Shown piece after piece: positions 23,421-32,515 of a stretch of DNA of 36,560 nt (its first letter is position 1; each line of letters opens with the position of its first letter). Under the pieces are notes generated by a model, which saw nothing but the letters and a program-made list of their open reading frames with translations, was not told the DNA's origin and ran no database searches. Both the position numbers and the translations under genes were made by a program. The DNA is taken from positions 1 to 36,560 of the forward strand of contig CAJTVO010000016.1 of the NCBI GenBank assembly GCA_910579485.1, read 5' to 3'. The stretch is from an uncultured Oscillospiraceae bacterium. GTDB lineage: Bacteria > Bacillota > Clostridia > Oscillospirales > Oscillospiraceae.

Positions 23421-26400
23421 ATGAGAAATCTGAAGAAGATTCTCGCACTGGTGCTGGCCCTCGTCATGAGTTTGTCCCTCATGGCTACCGCCGGCGCCTC
23501 GAGCTTCCCGGATGTCGATGCGGAAAATCCCTACGCAACCGCCATCGAAGTTCTGGACGAGCTCAAAGTGTTCCAGGGCTATAAGGAAGACGGAACCTTC
23601 CGGCCCACCGAGACCCTGAACCGCGCCCAGGCTGCGGTCCTGGTCTACCGTATCGCCACCGGCGATGTCGAGGACAAGTATCTCGACAACTACACCTACA
23701 TGCAGCAGAGCAAGTTCACCGACCTGGACGGCTACAACTGGGCTAAGGGTTACATCAACTACTGCCAGAACGCCGGTATCGTTGTCGGTACTTCCTCTAC
23801 CACCTTCGATCCGGGCGCTAAGGTCACCGGCTATCAGCTGCTGGTCATGCTGCTCCGGACCCTGGGCTACGGCAAGGCCGGCGAGTTCGCCGATCCTAAG
23901 GGCTGGGAGCTCAAGACTGCTACCATTGCCGAGAGCGAAGGCATCACCAAGAACGTCACCGGCGGTGACTTCGGCGCTCCCGCTCCCCGTCAGATGGTCG
24001 CCGAGATCCTCTTCCGCGGCCTGCTCCACGACACCGTGGAGTACAGCCCCCTGACTCCCGGCGGCTACACCAAGTCCGGCGTCACTCTGGGCAAGAAGAC
24101 CCTGGAGCTGGACGACATCGAGGGTGTTGTGGTTGCCAACCGCATCGCAGACCTGTATGATGATGAGCCCATGAAGGACGGCCAGACCCGCATGATCGTG
24201 GACGGCAAGGACTATGTCATCGACATGGATACCGAGGCCACTGCCATCGGCCTGAACCACCACGCTTACGTCCAGAACGGCAAGGTCCTGGGCGGCAGTC
24301 TGGAGGCTGACGGCAACGTCATCGGCGAGCCCGAGCATGGCGAGGCTGCCAAGGTCGCCGACCTGGCCAAGGCCGCCGGCATCAAGACCAACGCCGACAC
24401 CGACTACTATGTCAACTTCGACGAGGTCGTCAGCGATACCTCCAACTACCGCCTTGAGTACCTCATCGGCCTGCGCAACTGGACTGAGTATGAAGTTGCC
24501 AGCCTGGTGTACCGTAACGGCGGCTCTGCTTGGGTTGATACCAATGACAACCACAAGTTTGACAATGACGAAGAAGGCTTCCGCGTGAAGAACGGAAATG
24601 TTGTTGATGAGGATAACGTTCCTGTTGATTGGAGTACTCTTGACAACACCATTACCGCTGTAAACTATCACTACGACAAGGTCATTCCTGCTAAGACGAT
24701 CATCACTGGTCAGGATAGCCATTTCATGAAGGAAATCTTCGACGAGTCCGATAACGAAGATGGCGATACTTCTTCCGATGACCTGTTCTTCGGTGAAGTT
24801 TACGTTGGTACAAAGAGTACTCTGGATGAGCATGACGTTTCCAACGATATCTCCCACGACGAGTTTATCGAGAAGTACATCAACGTCAACGAGAACCGCA
24901 CCATCTCCGGCAGCGATAACGGCGAGTGGCTGCGCGTGATCGACAACAACGGCGATGGCGTTGCCGAGTACGTCCTGCGTACCGACTTCGTCATGACCAC
25001 CGTTGTGGACTATGAGAAGCGCACCGACCTGTACAACGTGGAGTATGACGTTGACGAGAATCACAGAATCATCAGCAAGATTCCCGCCGATGAGATCCGC
25101 AAGGATGACGATGTTGACATGTCCGTTGGCGCTGTGATCCTGTACACCTACATTGACGGCTACTACTACATCTCCAACCCCGAAGTGAAGACGCTCAAGG
25201 TCGACACCAAGAGCATCGAGCAGAAGAAGAACATCTTCAAGTCCGATGACGTGGAGTACACCTGGTCCGGCATCGACAAGGAAGCCGAGCTGTACTACGA
25301 TGATATCAGCGAGATCAGCTATGACGTGAATTACGACATGTACTTCGACCACTTCGGCTTTGTCCGTCTGGCCACTGAGGCTACCCGTAACTTCGTCCTG
25401 CTGACCGACGGTTACTTCAAGACCGACCTGCGTGACCACGAGTGGAAGGTCGAGCTGTACAACGGCAGCGAGAAGGTCGAGACCGCTGATGTGGTGGACG
25501 GCGCCCGCAATGACAAGGATTGGGATGGCCGCCGTGATGACGGTTACGATGATAAGATCGACGGCTTCATCGACACCTACGAAGGCGACCACCAGGGCAA
25601 CCGCGGTACCTGGAAGCGCCTGAACACCTTCGGTGAGTTCTATCAGCAGATCAACGATGAGACCGGTGCCCCTGCCAAGGCGCACATGCACTACACTGAT
25701 AAGGCCGATACCGACCGTTATGACTACACCGATGGTGTGTACACCAACGGCGACAATAGTTACTACGCTGACCCCTTCATGACCAACATCGCTCTGGCGA
25801 GCGAGACCGACGGCGTCTGGACTCTCCAGGATGTTACCAACATCGACAGCGAGTTCAACAGCCTCTACCGCAATTACAAGGTCTACGAGCTGGCTGGTAC
25901 CGACAAGGCTTTTGACGATGGCGACAGCCGCATCAAGCAGCGCAGCCTGAAGGCCAAGAGTACCGACCTGTGGGGCATCGATGGCAACAACGTTGATGAC
26001 GACCGTGACAGCGGCTGGGACAGCAACGCCATTAACAGCCTCCAGGCTATCCAGACCAACGGCAGCACCCTGTACTACTACGTGAATGGCAAGGGCGAGG
26101 TCACTTCCTGGGTTGGTTATCGCAATCTGCCCGAGGGACTGGAGAACTTTGCTCCCGCCCGCGCTTACGCTGTGACCCACGTGGTGTGGGCTGACAGAGA
26201 CGAGAATGATCCTCTTAATTACGAGATCGCTGATGTCGTGGTCTTCGAGGACATCTACAGCGCTCCTGTCTATGATCCCCAGCTGATTACCACCGGCATC
26301 AACACCAAGCGCGAGAACGCTCTGGGTAAGGATTCCGACGGCGAGTACAACGAGCATGGCGTTGCTTTCGGCCTCTTTGACAGAGACGAGCTGCTGGCTC

Positions 26401-28286
26401 GTGCCGAGAACACTGTGAACGGTGAGGGCCTGTGGACTCCCCAGCTGAACTTCTACGCTTCCAATGTCAACGAGGGCGAGGCTCCCATTACTGAGAACTT
26501 TGCCAAGTACGGCATCTATGCCGGTCAGGTCATCGTAGCCGATGAGACCAAGCACAACGACTACATTGAGATCGGCGCCCGTGATCTCAATGGCGACCGT
26601 ATCAGCTTCTACACTGACGATGTCGCCGCCTATGAGATCAACCGCATCAGCAAGCTCGGCGACGAGGCCGCTCACAACCTGGAAGTTGAGACCAACAACA
26701 ACATCCGCCTGGGCGATCGGCTGATCGTTGTCCTGGCTGGCGATGATGTCAAGATGGTTGTCAACGTCTCCGCCAGCGGCGTGGACGGCAAGAACCTCCG
26801 CAATGACGGCGTGGCCATCAACAAGCTGGTCAATCTGTACGGTGCGATCAACCACGAGTGGGCCAACCCCGCCGAGTCCAAGATCACCTTCGTTCTCTCC
26901 GAGACGAGCGAGAAGGTCGCTCTGCCCGAAGGTATCGCTGACGGCATGCCCTGGACCGAGGGCAGTCCTCTCACCATCGCGAGTAGCAAGTATGTGGTCG
27001 CTGGCTACACTGCCACCCTCGAGGTCAAAGATGGTGACGAAAACAAGTATGAGGCCCTGGTCGGCAGTGCGAACAATGAATACAAACTCTACGGCATCAA
27101 GGAAGACCTGACCATTGAAGTGACCTACGAAGCTGTTGAGTACTCCGTAACGGCTAACGTTGGTACTGGCGTTGATGCTAATCCCACCGTCACCATTACC
27201 CGTGGCGACGTGGTGGTGTCTGATCATACCAAGGCTCACACCGGCGATAAGGTAAAGGTCGAGTTCACCACGAGTTCTGTTCCTGCCGTTCTGCCTCTGG
27301 CAACTGACGCCAATGGTAAGAGCTACACCGTGACTGCAGATGCTGACGATCAGACCGGGAAGAAGTTCGTCGTTGAGTTCACTGTTGGCACCGAGAACGT
27401 TGCTCTGACGCTGACCTCCGAGAACAAGTGGACTGTCAGCCTTGCTGAGGATGTCGAGGGCATTGAGTTCGACGCGAGCAGCCCGACTGAGTTTGCAAAC
27501 GGGACCGACATGACTAAGATCACTCTGGTGAAGGCTGACGATAGTGATACCCGCGTCATCGACACCGAGATCACTCTCACCGTTGGCGGCAAGGACTATA
27601 CCAAGCTGACGACTGCCGCCCGTACCAATGACGGCAAGCTGGAGATCACTTTCAAAGGCAACGTGCGTGCGACCGGCGAGGTCGTGATCACTGCGGCTCT
27701 GATCGATCTTGACGCTAAGGCTGACGCCACCGATACAAATCCTGTTGAGGATGAGCGCTACAGCGGTGCATACTACGATGTCGGCATGTCTGCCAGCAGC
27801 GAGTATGACACCGAGACCCAGACCGGTATCGTGACTGTGTCTGTGGACGAGGATAAGCTCCGGACCGCCCTGAGCGATCCCGATGGCGCAGGCGCTAATG
27901 CTGTTCAGTGGATGAAGCCCAGCGATGCTAACTATGCTGACATCCTGGCCTATGGCTTCACGATCACCGCTCCTGACGGAGCCACCGGCGCTATCATGAG
28001 CTGGGACGGTGTCCAGGATCCTATTGAAGACGAGAGCTGGATTGCACCTATGGGTGGTGGAACGCACACTGGGAACAACTATTTCACCGCCGATGGTAAC
28101 GTCCACTTCTATGTGAAGGTCGCAGATAAGGTGACTGGCGATGATGGTGCTGTCACATACAGCCCGGCGGAAGGCCTGCTGAATGGTCAGCTCACCCGCA
28201 CTTGGAAGATCCAGTTCTACACTGGCAGCGATGGAAACTGGACGAAGCTCGGCAGTGTCCAGACTTACACCATTAACTTCCAGTAA
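23421..28286 (+). CDS. SLH-domain S-layer protein, complete
   Basis: 1,621 aa. The ATG at 23421 follows AAGGAGG, with a classic signal peptide (MRNLKKILALVLALVMS..., cleavage after the AGA near residue 26). Three SLH repeats follow: about 28-78 (FPDVDAENPYATAIEVLDEL), 93-143 (FTDLDGYNWAKGYINYCQNA) and a weaker one about 150-205. They anchor the protein to the secondary cell-wall polymer. The long outer region has an EF-hand-like DNNGDG loop near 510, many Asp/Asn-rich loops and C-terminal beta-sandwich-like domains. The SLH part is almost identical at DNA level to the gene at the window start, while the outer part diverges strongly. It has a long structured leader with repeats, and a terminator with a TTCG loop follows. 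Probably a major surface-layer protein. Confidence 0.93.
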   Translation: MRNLKKILALVLALVMSLSLMATAGASSFPDVDAENPYATAIEVLDELKVFQGYKEDGTFRPTETLNRAQAAVLVYRIATGDVEDKYLDNYTYMQQSKFTDLDGYNWAKGYINYCQNAGIVVGTSSTTFDPGAKVTGYQLLVMLLRTLGYGKAGEFADPKGWELKTATIAESEGITKNVTGGDFGAPAPRQMVAEILFRGLLHDTVEYSPLTPGGYTKSGVTLGKKTLELDDIEGVVVANRIADLYDDEPMKDGQTRMIVDGKDYVIDMDTEATAIGLNHHAYVQNGKVLGGSLEADGNVIGEPEHGEAAKVADLAKAAGIKTNADTDYYVNFDEVVSDTSNYRLEYLIGLRNWTEYEVASLVYRNGGSAWVDTNDNHKFDNDEEGFRVKNGNVVDEDNVPVDWSTLDNTITAVNYHYDKVIPAKTIITGQDSHFMKEIFDESDNEDGDTSSDDLFFGEVYVGTKSTLDEHDVSNDISHDEFIEKYINVNENRTISGSDNGEWLRVIDNNGDGVAEYVLRTDFVMTTVVDYEKRTDLYNVEYDVDENHRIISKIPADEIRKDDDVDMSVGAVILYTYIDGYYYISNPEVKTLKVDTKSIEQKKNIFKSDDVEYTWSGIDKEAELYYDDISEISYDVNYDMYFDHFGFVRLATEATRNFVLLTDGYFKTDLRDHEWKVELYNGSEKVETADVVDGARNDKDWDGRRDDGYDDKIDGFIDTYEGDHQGNRGTWKRLNTFGEFYQQINDETGAPAKAHMHYTDKADTDRYDYTDGVYTNGDNSYYADPFMTNIALASETDGVWTLQDVTNIDSEFNSLYRNYKVYELAGTDKAFDDGDSRIKQRSLKAKSTDLWGIDGNNVDDDRDSGWDSNAINSLQAIQTNGSTLYYYVNGKGEVTSWVGYRNLPEGLENFAPARAYAVTHVVWADRDENDPLNYEIADVVVFEDIYSAPVYDPQLITTGINTKRENALGKDSDGEYNEHGVAFGLFDRDELLARAENTVNGEGLWTPQLNFYASNVNEGEAPITENFAKYGIYAGQVIVADETKHNDYIEIGARDLNGDRISFYTDDVAAYEINRISKLGDEAAHNLEVETNNNIRLGDRLIVVLAGDDVKMVVNVSASGVDGKNLRNDGVAINKLVNLYGAINHEWANPAESKITFVLSETSEKVALPEGIADGMPWTEGSPLTIASSKYVVAGYTATLEVKDGDENKYEALVGSANNEYKLYGIKEDLTIEVTYEAVEYSVTANVGTGVDANPTVTITRGDVVVSDHTKAHTGDKVKVEFTTSSVPAVLPLATDANGKSYTVTADADDQTGKKFVVEFTVGTENVALTLTSENKWTVSLAEDVEGIEFDASSPTEFANGTDMTKITLVKADDSDTRVIDTEITLTVGGKDYTKLTTAARTNDGKLEITFKGNVRATGEVVITAALIDLDAKADATDTNPVEDERYSGAYYDVGMSASSEYDTETQTGIVTVSVDEDKLRTALSDPDGAGANAVQWMKPSDANYADILAYGFTITAPDGATGAIMSWDGVQDPIEDESWIAPMGGGTHTGNNYFTADGNVHFYVKVADKVTGDDGAVTYSPAEGLLNGQLTRTWKIQFYTGSDGNWTKLGSVQTYTINFQ

Positions 28287-28323
28287 TCAGTCCAGCAGCT
28301 CCCGCGAAAAAACATAAAAGTTT

Positions 28324-28352
28324 CCCCCAGGGCTTCGGCCCTGGGGGTTTTT
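28324..28352 (+). terminator. Intrinsic terminator of the S-layer gene
   Basis: CCCCCAGGGC (28324-28333), TTCG loop, GCCCTGGGGG (28338-28347), then TTTTT. It lies between the S-layer gene and the convergent MNYT-family gene, as at the first locus. Confidence 0.92.
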
Positions 28353-28366
28353 GCTGCTTCCCCTGT

Positions 28367-29452
28367 TCAGATCAGTACGCCGCCCCAGCTGTAGAAGAGA
28401 AATTCTCCATTGGGGGCGCATTCGGCTCGAATCTCGAACCGGCTTTCAGACGCTGCGGGGGCAGTCTTGCGAAATTCCGCTTCTTTCAGCGTCCGTCCCT
28501 GGCTGTCGGTGATGGTACGGACCGCCGCGGGCTCCAGAACTTCCCCATCCCAGACAGCCTTCAGCGTGCCGCCCGGACCGTAGGTGTCGTACCACAGAGC
28601 CGCCACCCCGCCTTCGCTCCCTTCCATTTCCTGGAACGTGCAGGACAGCACGGCAGGCAAAGCAGTATTGTAGCAGCTTGTATTGAGATGATTGTTGGGG
28701 TTATAGGTAGCGGTGACGTCCGCCGTTGCCGACAGGGGCGTGACCGTCAGCTGATAGCTGCACCCGCCGTGGAACATGATGTCCGTTAGCGTGGCGCTGA
28801 GCCCTCCCGAGCTGTAGCCTGCGCGGATCAGCACTATCTCAAAAGATGTTTCCGTCACCTTACTGGTCAGGTTTTTCAGCTCGACTTTACACTTACACTC
28901 CAGTCCCCCGGCATTTTTGTAATTGCCTGTGATAAACATCTGACCGATCTGGCCCGCCCCTGTAGGCGTAAACGCCAGCACCAGCGGTACTGTTTCGTCT
29001 GGGGCGTCCTTCACGATCTTCATTGCGGATACGATCTGGATCTGTGCTTTCAGGTCCTCGCTGCTGAAAACGGCCTCCGCCCGTCCGGCCCAGCAGTGGT
29101 CTGTCCGCCGCAGGATGCCGGAACCCGAGAGGACGCTGGCAGCGTCCAGCGTCTGAAAAAATGACCCGTACCGCGCCGCCGTGACGCCTCCTGCCGCAAC
29201 GTCCTGCATGTGATGGTAAGCGGCACGGAGCAGTCCACGTGACAGCGCGGCCTTTGCGCTGGACCCGCCCGCCGCCGCCAGGTCTCTGGCCTCCTGCTCC
29301 ACCTGATCGATCCGGACTGCCAGCCCGCCGGCAGCTTCGGCGTTGGCAGTCAGCCCGGCCTCCATGTCCGCGCACATCTGGTTGAAGTCCACGCGCATAA
29401 TCCGGTCCGTCTCCTCCCACTGGGGCAGGTGATACTTGTCTGTGTAATTCAT
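28367..29452 (-). CDS. MNYT-family protein, long paralogue, 361 aa
   Basis: The start is the ATG at 29450-29452 behind AAAAGGAGAAAG. Residues 1-34 (MNYTDKYHLPQWEETDRIMR and following) match the 128-aa protein at 5467-5853. A short helical stretch (about 35-80, Ala-rich, coiled-coil-like, VDQVEQEARDLAA type) is followed by about 280 residues of predicted beta structure with no recognised domain, ending FLFYSWGGVLI. No signal peptide or membrane segment. The layout of a fixed N-terminus, helical neck and variable beta C-terminus resembles tail-fibre or receptor-binding proteins, but no phage genes surround it. It converges on an S-layer gene and has the same hairpin leader as its paralogue. Function unknown. 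Confidence 0.8.
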   Translation of the reverse strand: MNYTDKYHLPQWEETDRIMRVDFNQMCADMEAGLTANAEAAGGLAVRIDQVEQEARDLAAAGGSSAKAALSRGLLRAAYHHMQDVAAGGVTAARYGSFFQTLDAASVLSGSGILRRTDHCWAGRAEAVFSSEDLKAQIQIVSAMKIVKDAPDETVPLVLAFTPTGAGQIGQMFITGNYKNAGGLECKCKVELKNLTSKVTETSFEIVLIRAGYSSGGLSATLTDIMFHGGCSYQLTVTPLSATADVTATYNPNNHLNTSCYNTALPAVLSCTFQEMEGSEGGVAALWYDTYGPGGTLKAVWDGEVLEPAAVRTITDSQGRTLKEAEFRKTAPAASESRFEIRAECAPNGEFLFYSWGGVLI

Positions 29453-29492
29453 ACAACTTTCTCCTTTTCGTTTTAATTGATACGGTCAAAAA

Positions 29493-29560
29493 CCGTTACA
29501 CCTAGGGGTGTAACGGAGGAGAAGTTGCAGCTTTTCGTGCAACGGCAGATTGCACGAAAA
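29493..29560 (-). promoter_or_regulatory. Conserved two-hairpin leader element, copy B
   Basis: The same element as at 5894-5961: CCGTTACACC/GGTGTAACGG hairpin (29493-29516, identical 24 bases) and TTTTCGTGCAA/TTGCACGAAAA hairpin (29532-29542 with 29550-29560; one closing pair of copy A is lost). The alternative partner TGCAAC is kept. It starts directly after the terminator stem of the tex gene, as copy A starts after its own terminator. Confidence 0.7.
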
Positions 29561-29585
29561 ACGGGAGAGGGCGCGCCCTCTCCCG
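29557..29585 (-). terminator. Intrinsic terminator downstream of tex
   Basis: CGGGAGAGGGC (29562-29572) pairs with GCCCTCTCCCG (29575-29585); on the minus strand the stem is followed by TTTTT (complement of 29557-29561). It separates tex from the MNYT gene leader. Confidence 0.8.
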
Positions 29586-29626
29586 CTGTTCATCTATTCG
29601 CTTACCTCGATTTTTTTGGCGGCGCG

Positions 29627-31789
29627 TCACACCGCCTGCTTCATGGACAGGGAGATGCGCTTCTTTTTTGCGTCCACCTCCAGCACGACCACCTTCACCA
29701 CGTCCCCCACGGCAACCGCCTCGGAGGGATGCCGCAGGAACCGGCTCTTGCTGATCTGGGAGATATGAACCAGCCCGTCCTGATGGACGCCGATGTCCAC
29801 AAACACGCCGAAATCGATGACGTTGCGCACCGTCCCGGTGAGCACCATCCCCGGCTGCAGGTCCTTGATCTCCATGATATCCGTGCGCAGGATGGGCGGC
29901 GGCAGCTCGTCCCGGGGATCCCGGCCCGGCTTTTGCAGCTCCTTCGCCACGTCCGTCAGGGTGGGCACCCCCACGCCGCAGGCCTCCGCCAGCTTCTCCA
30001 GGCCCATGGCCTTCATTTCCCCGTCCAGGTTTCCCAGCTTCCCGGCGGACACCTCCGCCAGGGAGTGGCCGGTGAGCTCCAGCAGCTTCTTCGCCGCCGG
30101 GTAGCTCTCCGGATGAACGGCGGTGTTGTCCAGCGCCGTCCTGCTCTCCGGCACCCGCAGGAAGCCGGCGCACTGCTCATAGGCCTTGGGCCCCAGCTTG
30201 GGGACCTTCAATATCTGCTTCCGGGAAGTAAACGCGCCGTTCTCCTCCCGGTATTTTACCACGTTTTTGGCAGTCGCCGCGTTCAGCCCCGCCACCCGCT
30301 GGAGGAGGGAGGGGGAGGCGGTGTTCACGTCCACGCCCACGGCGTTGACGCAGTCCTCCACCACGTTCCCCAGGGCCTCGTCCAGCCGCTTCTGGGGCAT
30401 GTCGTGCTGGTACTGCCCCACGCCGATGGCCTTGGGGTCGATCTTCACCAGCTCCGCCAGGGGGTCCTGGAGCCGCCGGGCGATGGAGACCGCGGACCGG
30501 AGGTTCACGTCATACTCCGGAAATTCCTCCGCCGCCAGCTTGGACGCGGAGTACACCGACGCCCCCGCCTCGTTGACAATCATGTAGCTGACCCCGCCGC
30601 CCAGCTCCTGCAGCATCTCCGCCGCCATCTGTTCCGTCTCCCGGGAGGCGGTGCCGTTGCCGATGGCGATATGGGTGACCCCGTGGCGGCGGATGAGTTT
30701 CGACAGCACGGAGATGCTCTCCGCCTTCCGCCGCTCCCCCTGGGTGGGGTAGACGACGGTGGTGTCCAGCACCTTGCCGGTGGCGTCCACCACGGCAACC
30801 TTGCACCCCATACGGTAGCCGGGGTCCAGCCCCATGGTGACGTGGCCCTTCACCGGCGGCTGCATCAGCAGGGGCCGGAGGTTCAGGGCGAAATTATGGA
30901 TGGCCCCCTCGCTGGCCTCGTCGGTGAGATAGTTCCGGACCTCCCGCTCCAGGGAGGGGTACAGTAGCCGGTCGTAGGCGTCTTCCGCCGCCGCCCGGAC
31001 GAAGGACGCGGCCTTGGAGTTGGAACCCGGCCGCATCACCGCCTTGCGCAGCAGCACCAGGGCGGCCTCCCGGTCGGTGACGATGCTGACCTTCAAAAAC
31101 TCCTCCCGCTCGCCCCGGTTCAGCGCCAGGACCTGATGGCCCTGGATCCGCCCGGCGTTCTGGCGGAAGTCGTAGTACAGCCGGTACACGCTGTCCTCCT
31201 CCCGGGCGGCGGCGCTCTCCACCACGCCGTTTTTCAGCATATAGGCCCGCAGCGATTTGCGGATGGCGGCATCGTCGGAGATGTCCTCGGCGATGATGTC
31301 GTTGGCCCCCTGGAGGGCGTCTTCCGCCGTCTCCACCCCCTTCTCGGGATCGACGTATCCGGCGGCGGCCTCCAGCGGGTCGGGGCAGTCCGGCTCCTGG
31401 GCGTAAAGCAGCGCCGCCAGGGGCTCCAGCCCCTTCTCCCGGGCCATGGTGGCGCGGGTGCGGCGCTTCTGCTTATAGGGCCGGTACAGGTCCTCCACCT
31501 CCGCCAGGGTGGCGGCGGCGTCGATGGCGGCGGCGAGCTCGTCCGTGAGCTTGCCCTGGTTTTCGATGGCGCTCTTGATCTCCTCCCGGCGCTTTTCCAG
31601 GTTCCGGAGATATTGCAGGCGCTCCTCCAGGGCGCGCAGCGTGGTATCGTCCATGGAGCCGTGCAGCTCCTTGCGGTAGCGGGCGATGAAGGGGATGGTG
31701 TTGCCCTCGTCCAGCAGGGCCGCCACGTTCTCCACGTGCTTCCGGTCCCGGCCCAGCTCCCGGGCCAGAATTTCGATGATCGTCTCCAT
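29627..31789 (-). CDS. tex: Tex transcription accessory protein
   Basis: 720 aa, the usual family length. N-terminal helical Tex domain (ARELGRDRKHVENVAALLDEGNTIPFIARYRKE at the start), YqgF/RNase-H-like domain around 325-455 (MGLDPGYRMGCKVAVVD), helix-hairpin-helix segment around 490-560 and a C-terminal S1 RNA-binding domain around 645-718 (GMVLTGTVRNVIDFGVFVDIG). Tex binds nucleic acid and associates with transcription. The ATG at 31789 follows AAAAGGAG and begins 11 bases after the stop of the short cysteine-hydrolase remnant. It is the last gene of a minus-strand run that begins with the uracil-DNA glycosylase. Confidence 0.95.
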   Translation of the reverse strand: METIIEILARELGRDRKHVENVAALLDEGNTIPFIARYRKELHGSMDDTTLRALEERLQYLRNLEKRREEIKSAIENQGKLTDELAAAIDAAATLAEVEDLYRPYKQKRRTRATMAREKGLEPLAALLYAQEPDCPDPLEAAAGYVDPEKGVETAEDALQGANDIIAEDISDDAAIRKSLRAYMLKNGVVESAAAREEDSVYRLYYDFRQNAGRIQGHQVLALNRGEREEFLKVSIVTDREAALVLLRKAVMRPGSNSKAASFVRAAAEDAYDRLLYPSLEREVRNYLTDEASEGAIHNFALNLRPLLMQPPVKGHVTMGLDPGYRMGCKVAVVDATGKVLDTTVVYPTQGERRKAESISVLSKLIRRHGVTHIAIGNGTASRETEQMAAEMLQELGGGVSYMIVNEAGASVYSASKLAAEEFPEYDVNLRSAVSIARRLQDPLAELVKIDPKAIGVGQYQHDMPQKRLDEALGNVVEDCVNAVGVDVNTASPSLLQRVAGLNAATAKNVVKYREENGAFTSRKQILKVPKLGPKAYEQCAGFLRVPESRTALDNTAVHPESYPAAKKLLELTGHSLAEVSAGKLGNLDGEMKAMGLEKLAEACGVGVPTLTDVAKELQKPGRDPRDELPPPILRTDIMEIKDLQPGMVLTGTVRNVIDFGVFVDIGVHQDGLVHISQISKSRFLRHPSEAVAVGDVVKVVVLEVDAKKKRISLSMKQAV

Positions 31790-31800
31790 TGAGTCTCCTT

Positions 31801-31920
31801 TTATTCGTTATCGATCCTGATCTGGCACATTTTCATGGCCTCCAGGACGTTGCGGTGGCTTTCCGGGGTGCCCGGAGCGCCATCAATAAAGTCGTTCTGC
31901 ATGTCAACGGCAGCTAAAAT
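31801..31920 (-). pseudogene. N-terminal remnant of a nicotinamidase-like cysteine hydrolase
   Basis: The minus-strand frame reads ILAAVDMQNDFIDGAPGT then about 20 unrelated residues and a stop at 31801. VDMQNDFIDGALGT is the highly conserved N-terminal motif of PncA-like isochorismatase-fold hydrolases, whose Asp belongs to the catalytic triad. The frame begins just after an AGGAGG site (31921-31930 region) that overlaps the stop of the histidine-phosphatase gene, where an intact gene would start, but the first codon there is ATT. An internal ATG at 31902 gives 33 residues. The rest of the usual about 170-residue protein, with its Lys and Cys, is missing. Most likely a deletion remnant in the operon; an expressed micropeptide is possible. 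Confidence 0.6.
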
Positions 31921-31928
31921 ACCGCCTC

Positions 31929-32504
31929 CTATTGCTGAAAAACCTTCTCTACATGGACGTGCTCCGTCTTTCCAAGGAACCGCATCCCCTCAAAATCCAG
32001 CTCCACCACGAAGGGCATCCAGTCAATGATCCGCAGGAAGCTGTCGCAGTCATAGCTTGGGTCGTAGTAGCGCAGGATCGTGCTGAGGGCGGTGCCGTGG
32101 GTGCCGATGACCACCGTCCTGTCCCGCTCCGCCGTCAGGATGTCCGTCAGGGCGGCAATATTCCGCTCCTGTACGGAGCGCAGGCTCTCCCCGCCGGGCT
32201 CGTGCCAGTCGAAGTCTGCCCAGCGCTTACGAAACAGCTCCCGCACGTTGCCGCCGGGGACGGTCTCCCGCTCCCGCAGGCGCTCGTCGGTATGGATGGT
32301 CATGCCGAAATGCTCCGCCGCCTCCCGGATGGTGTCCAGACTGCGGCGGTAGGGACTGCACCAGAAGGCGTCCACAGGCTTGTCCCGGAGGAAGTCCAGG
32401 ACCACCCGCCGGTCCTCCATGGCCTCGGCGGTGAGTCCACGTTCCCGGTCGGACCCGCTGCGGTAGTCGGACTGGGCATGGCGGACGAAATAGATGGTTG
32501 TCAT
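31929..32504 (-). CDS. Histidine phosphatase family protein (phosphoglycerate-mutase-like)
   Basis: 191 aa. The catalytic FVRHAQS motif is at residues 6-12, an Arg in the SPYRRSLDT region follows, an acidic proton donor lies in the LRERE segment, and the second catalytic His is in GTHGTALS. The superfamily dephosphorylates sugars, nucleotides or proteins; the substrate here is not readable. The second ATG (32504) is preferred because the GGAG lies 7 bases before it and only about 1 base before the upstream ATG. It starts 11 bases after the DUF1846 gene stop and is followed by the hydrolase remnant, so it is part of one minus-strand operon. Confidence 0.88.
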   Translation of the reverse strand: MTTIYFVRHAQSDYRSGSDRERGLTAEAMEDRRVVLDFLRDKPVDAFWCSPYRRSLDTIREAAEHFGMTIHTDERLRERETVPGGNVRELFRKRWADFDWHEPGGESLRSVQERNIAALTDILTAERDRTVVIGTHGTALSTILRYYDPSYDCDSFLRIIDWMPFVVELDFEGMRFLGKTEHVHVEKVFQQ

Positions 32505-32515
32505 AGGCATTCTCC

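Noticed and set aside
23122..23448. Minus-strand frame of 108 codons in the S-layer leader
   Set aside because: It is read through the perfect 16-bp hairpin, lacks a ribosome site, and spans the S-layer start region; more likely a chance frame over a repeat structure.
23391..28106. 1,571-codon open frame antisense to the complete S-layer gene
   Set aside because: No start region, no recognisable domain, Val/Ile/His/Leu-rich low-complexity product; explained by the extreme codon bias of the S-layer gene on the other strand.
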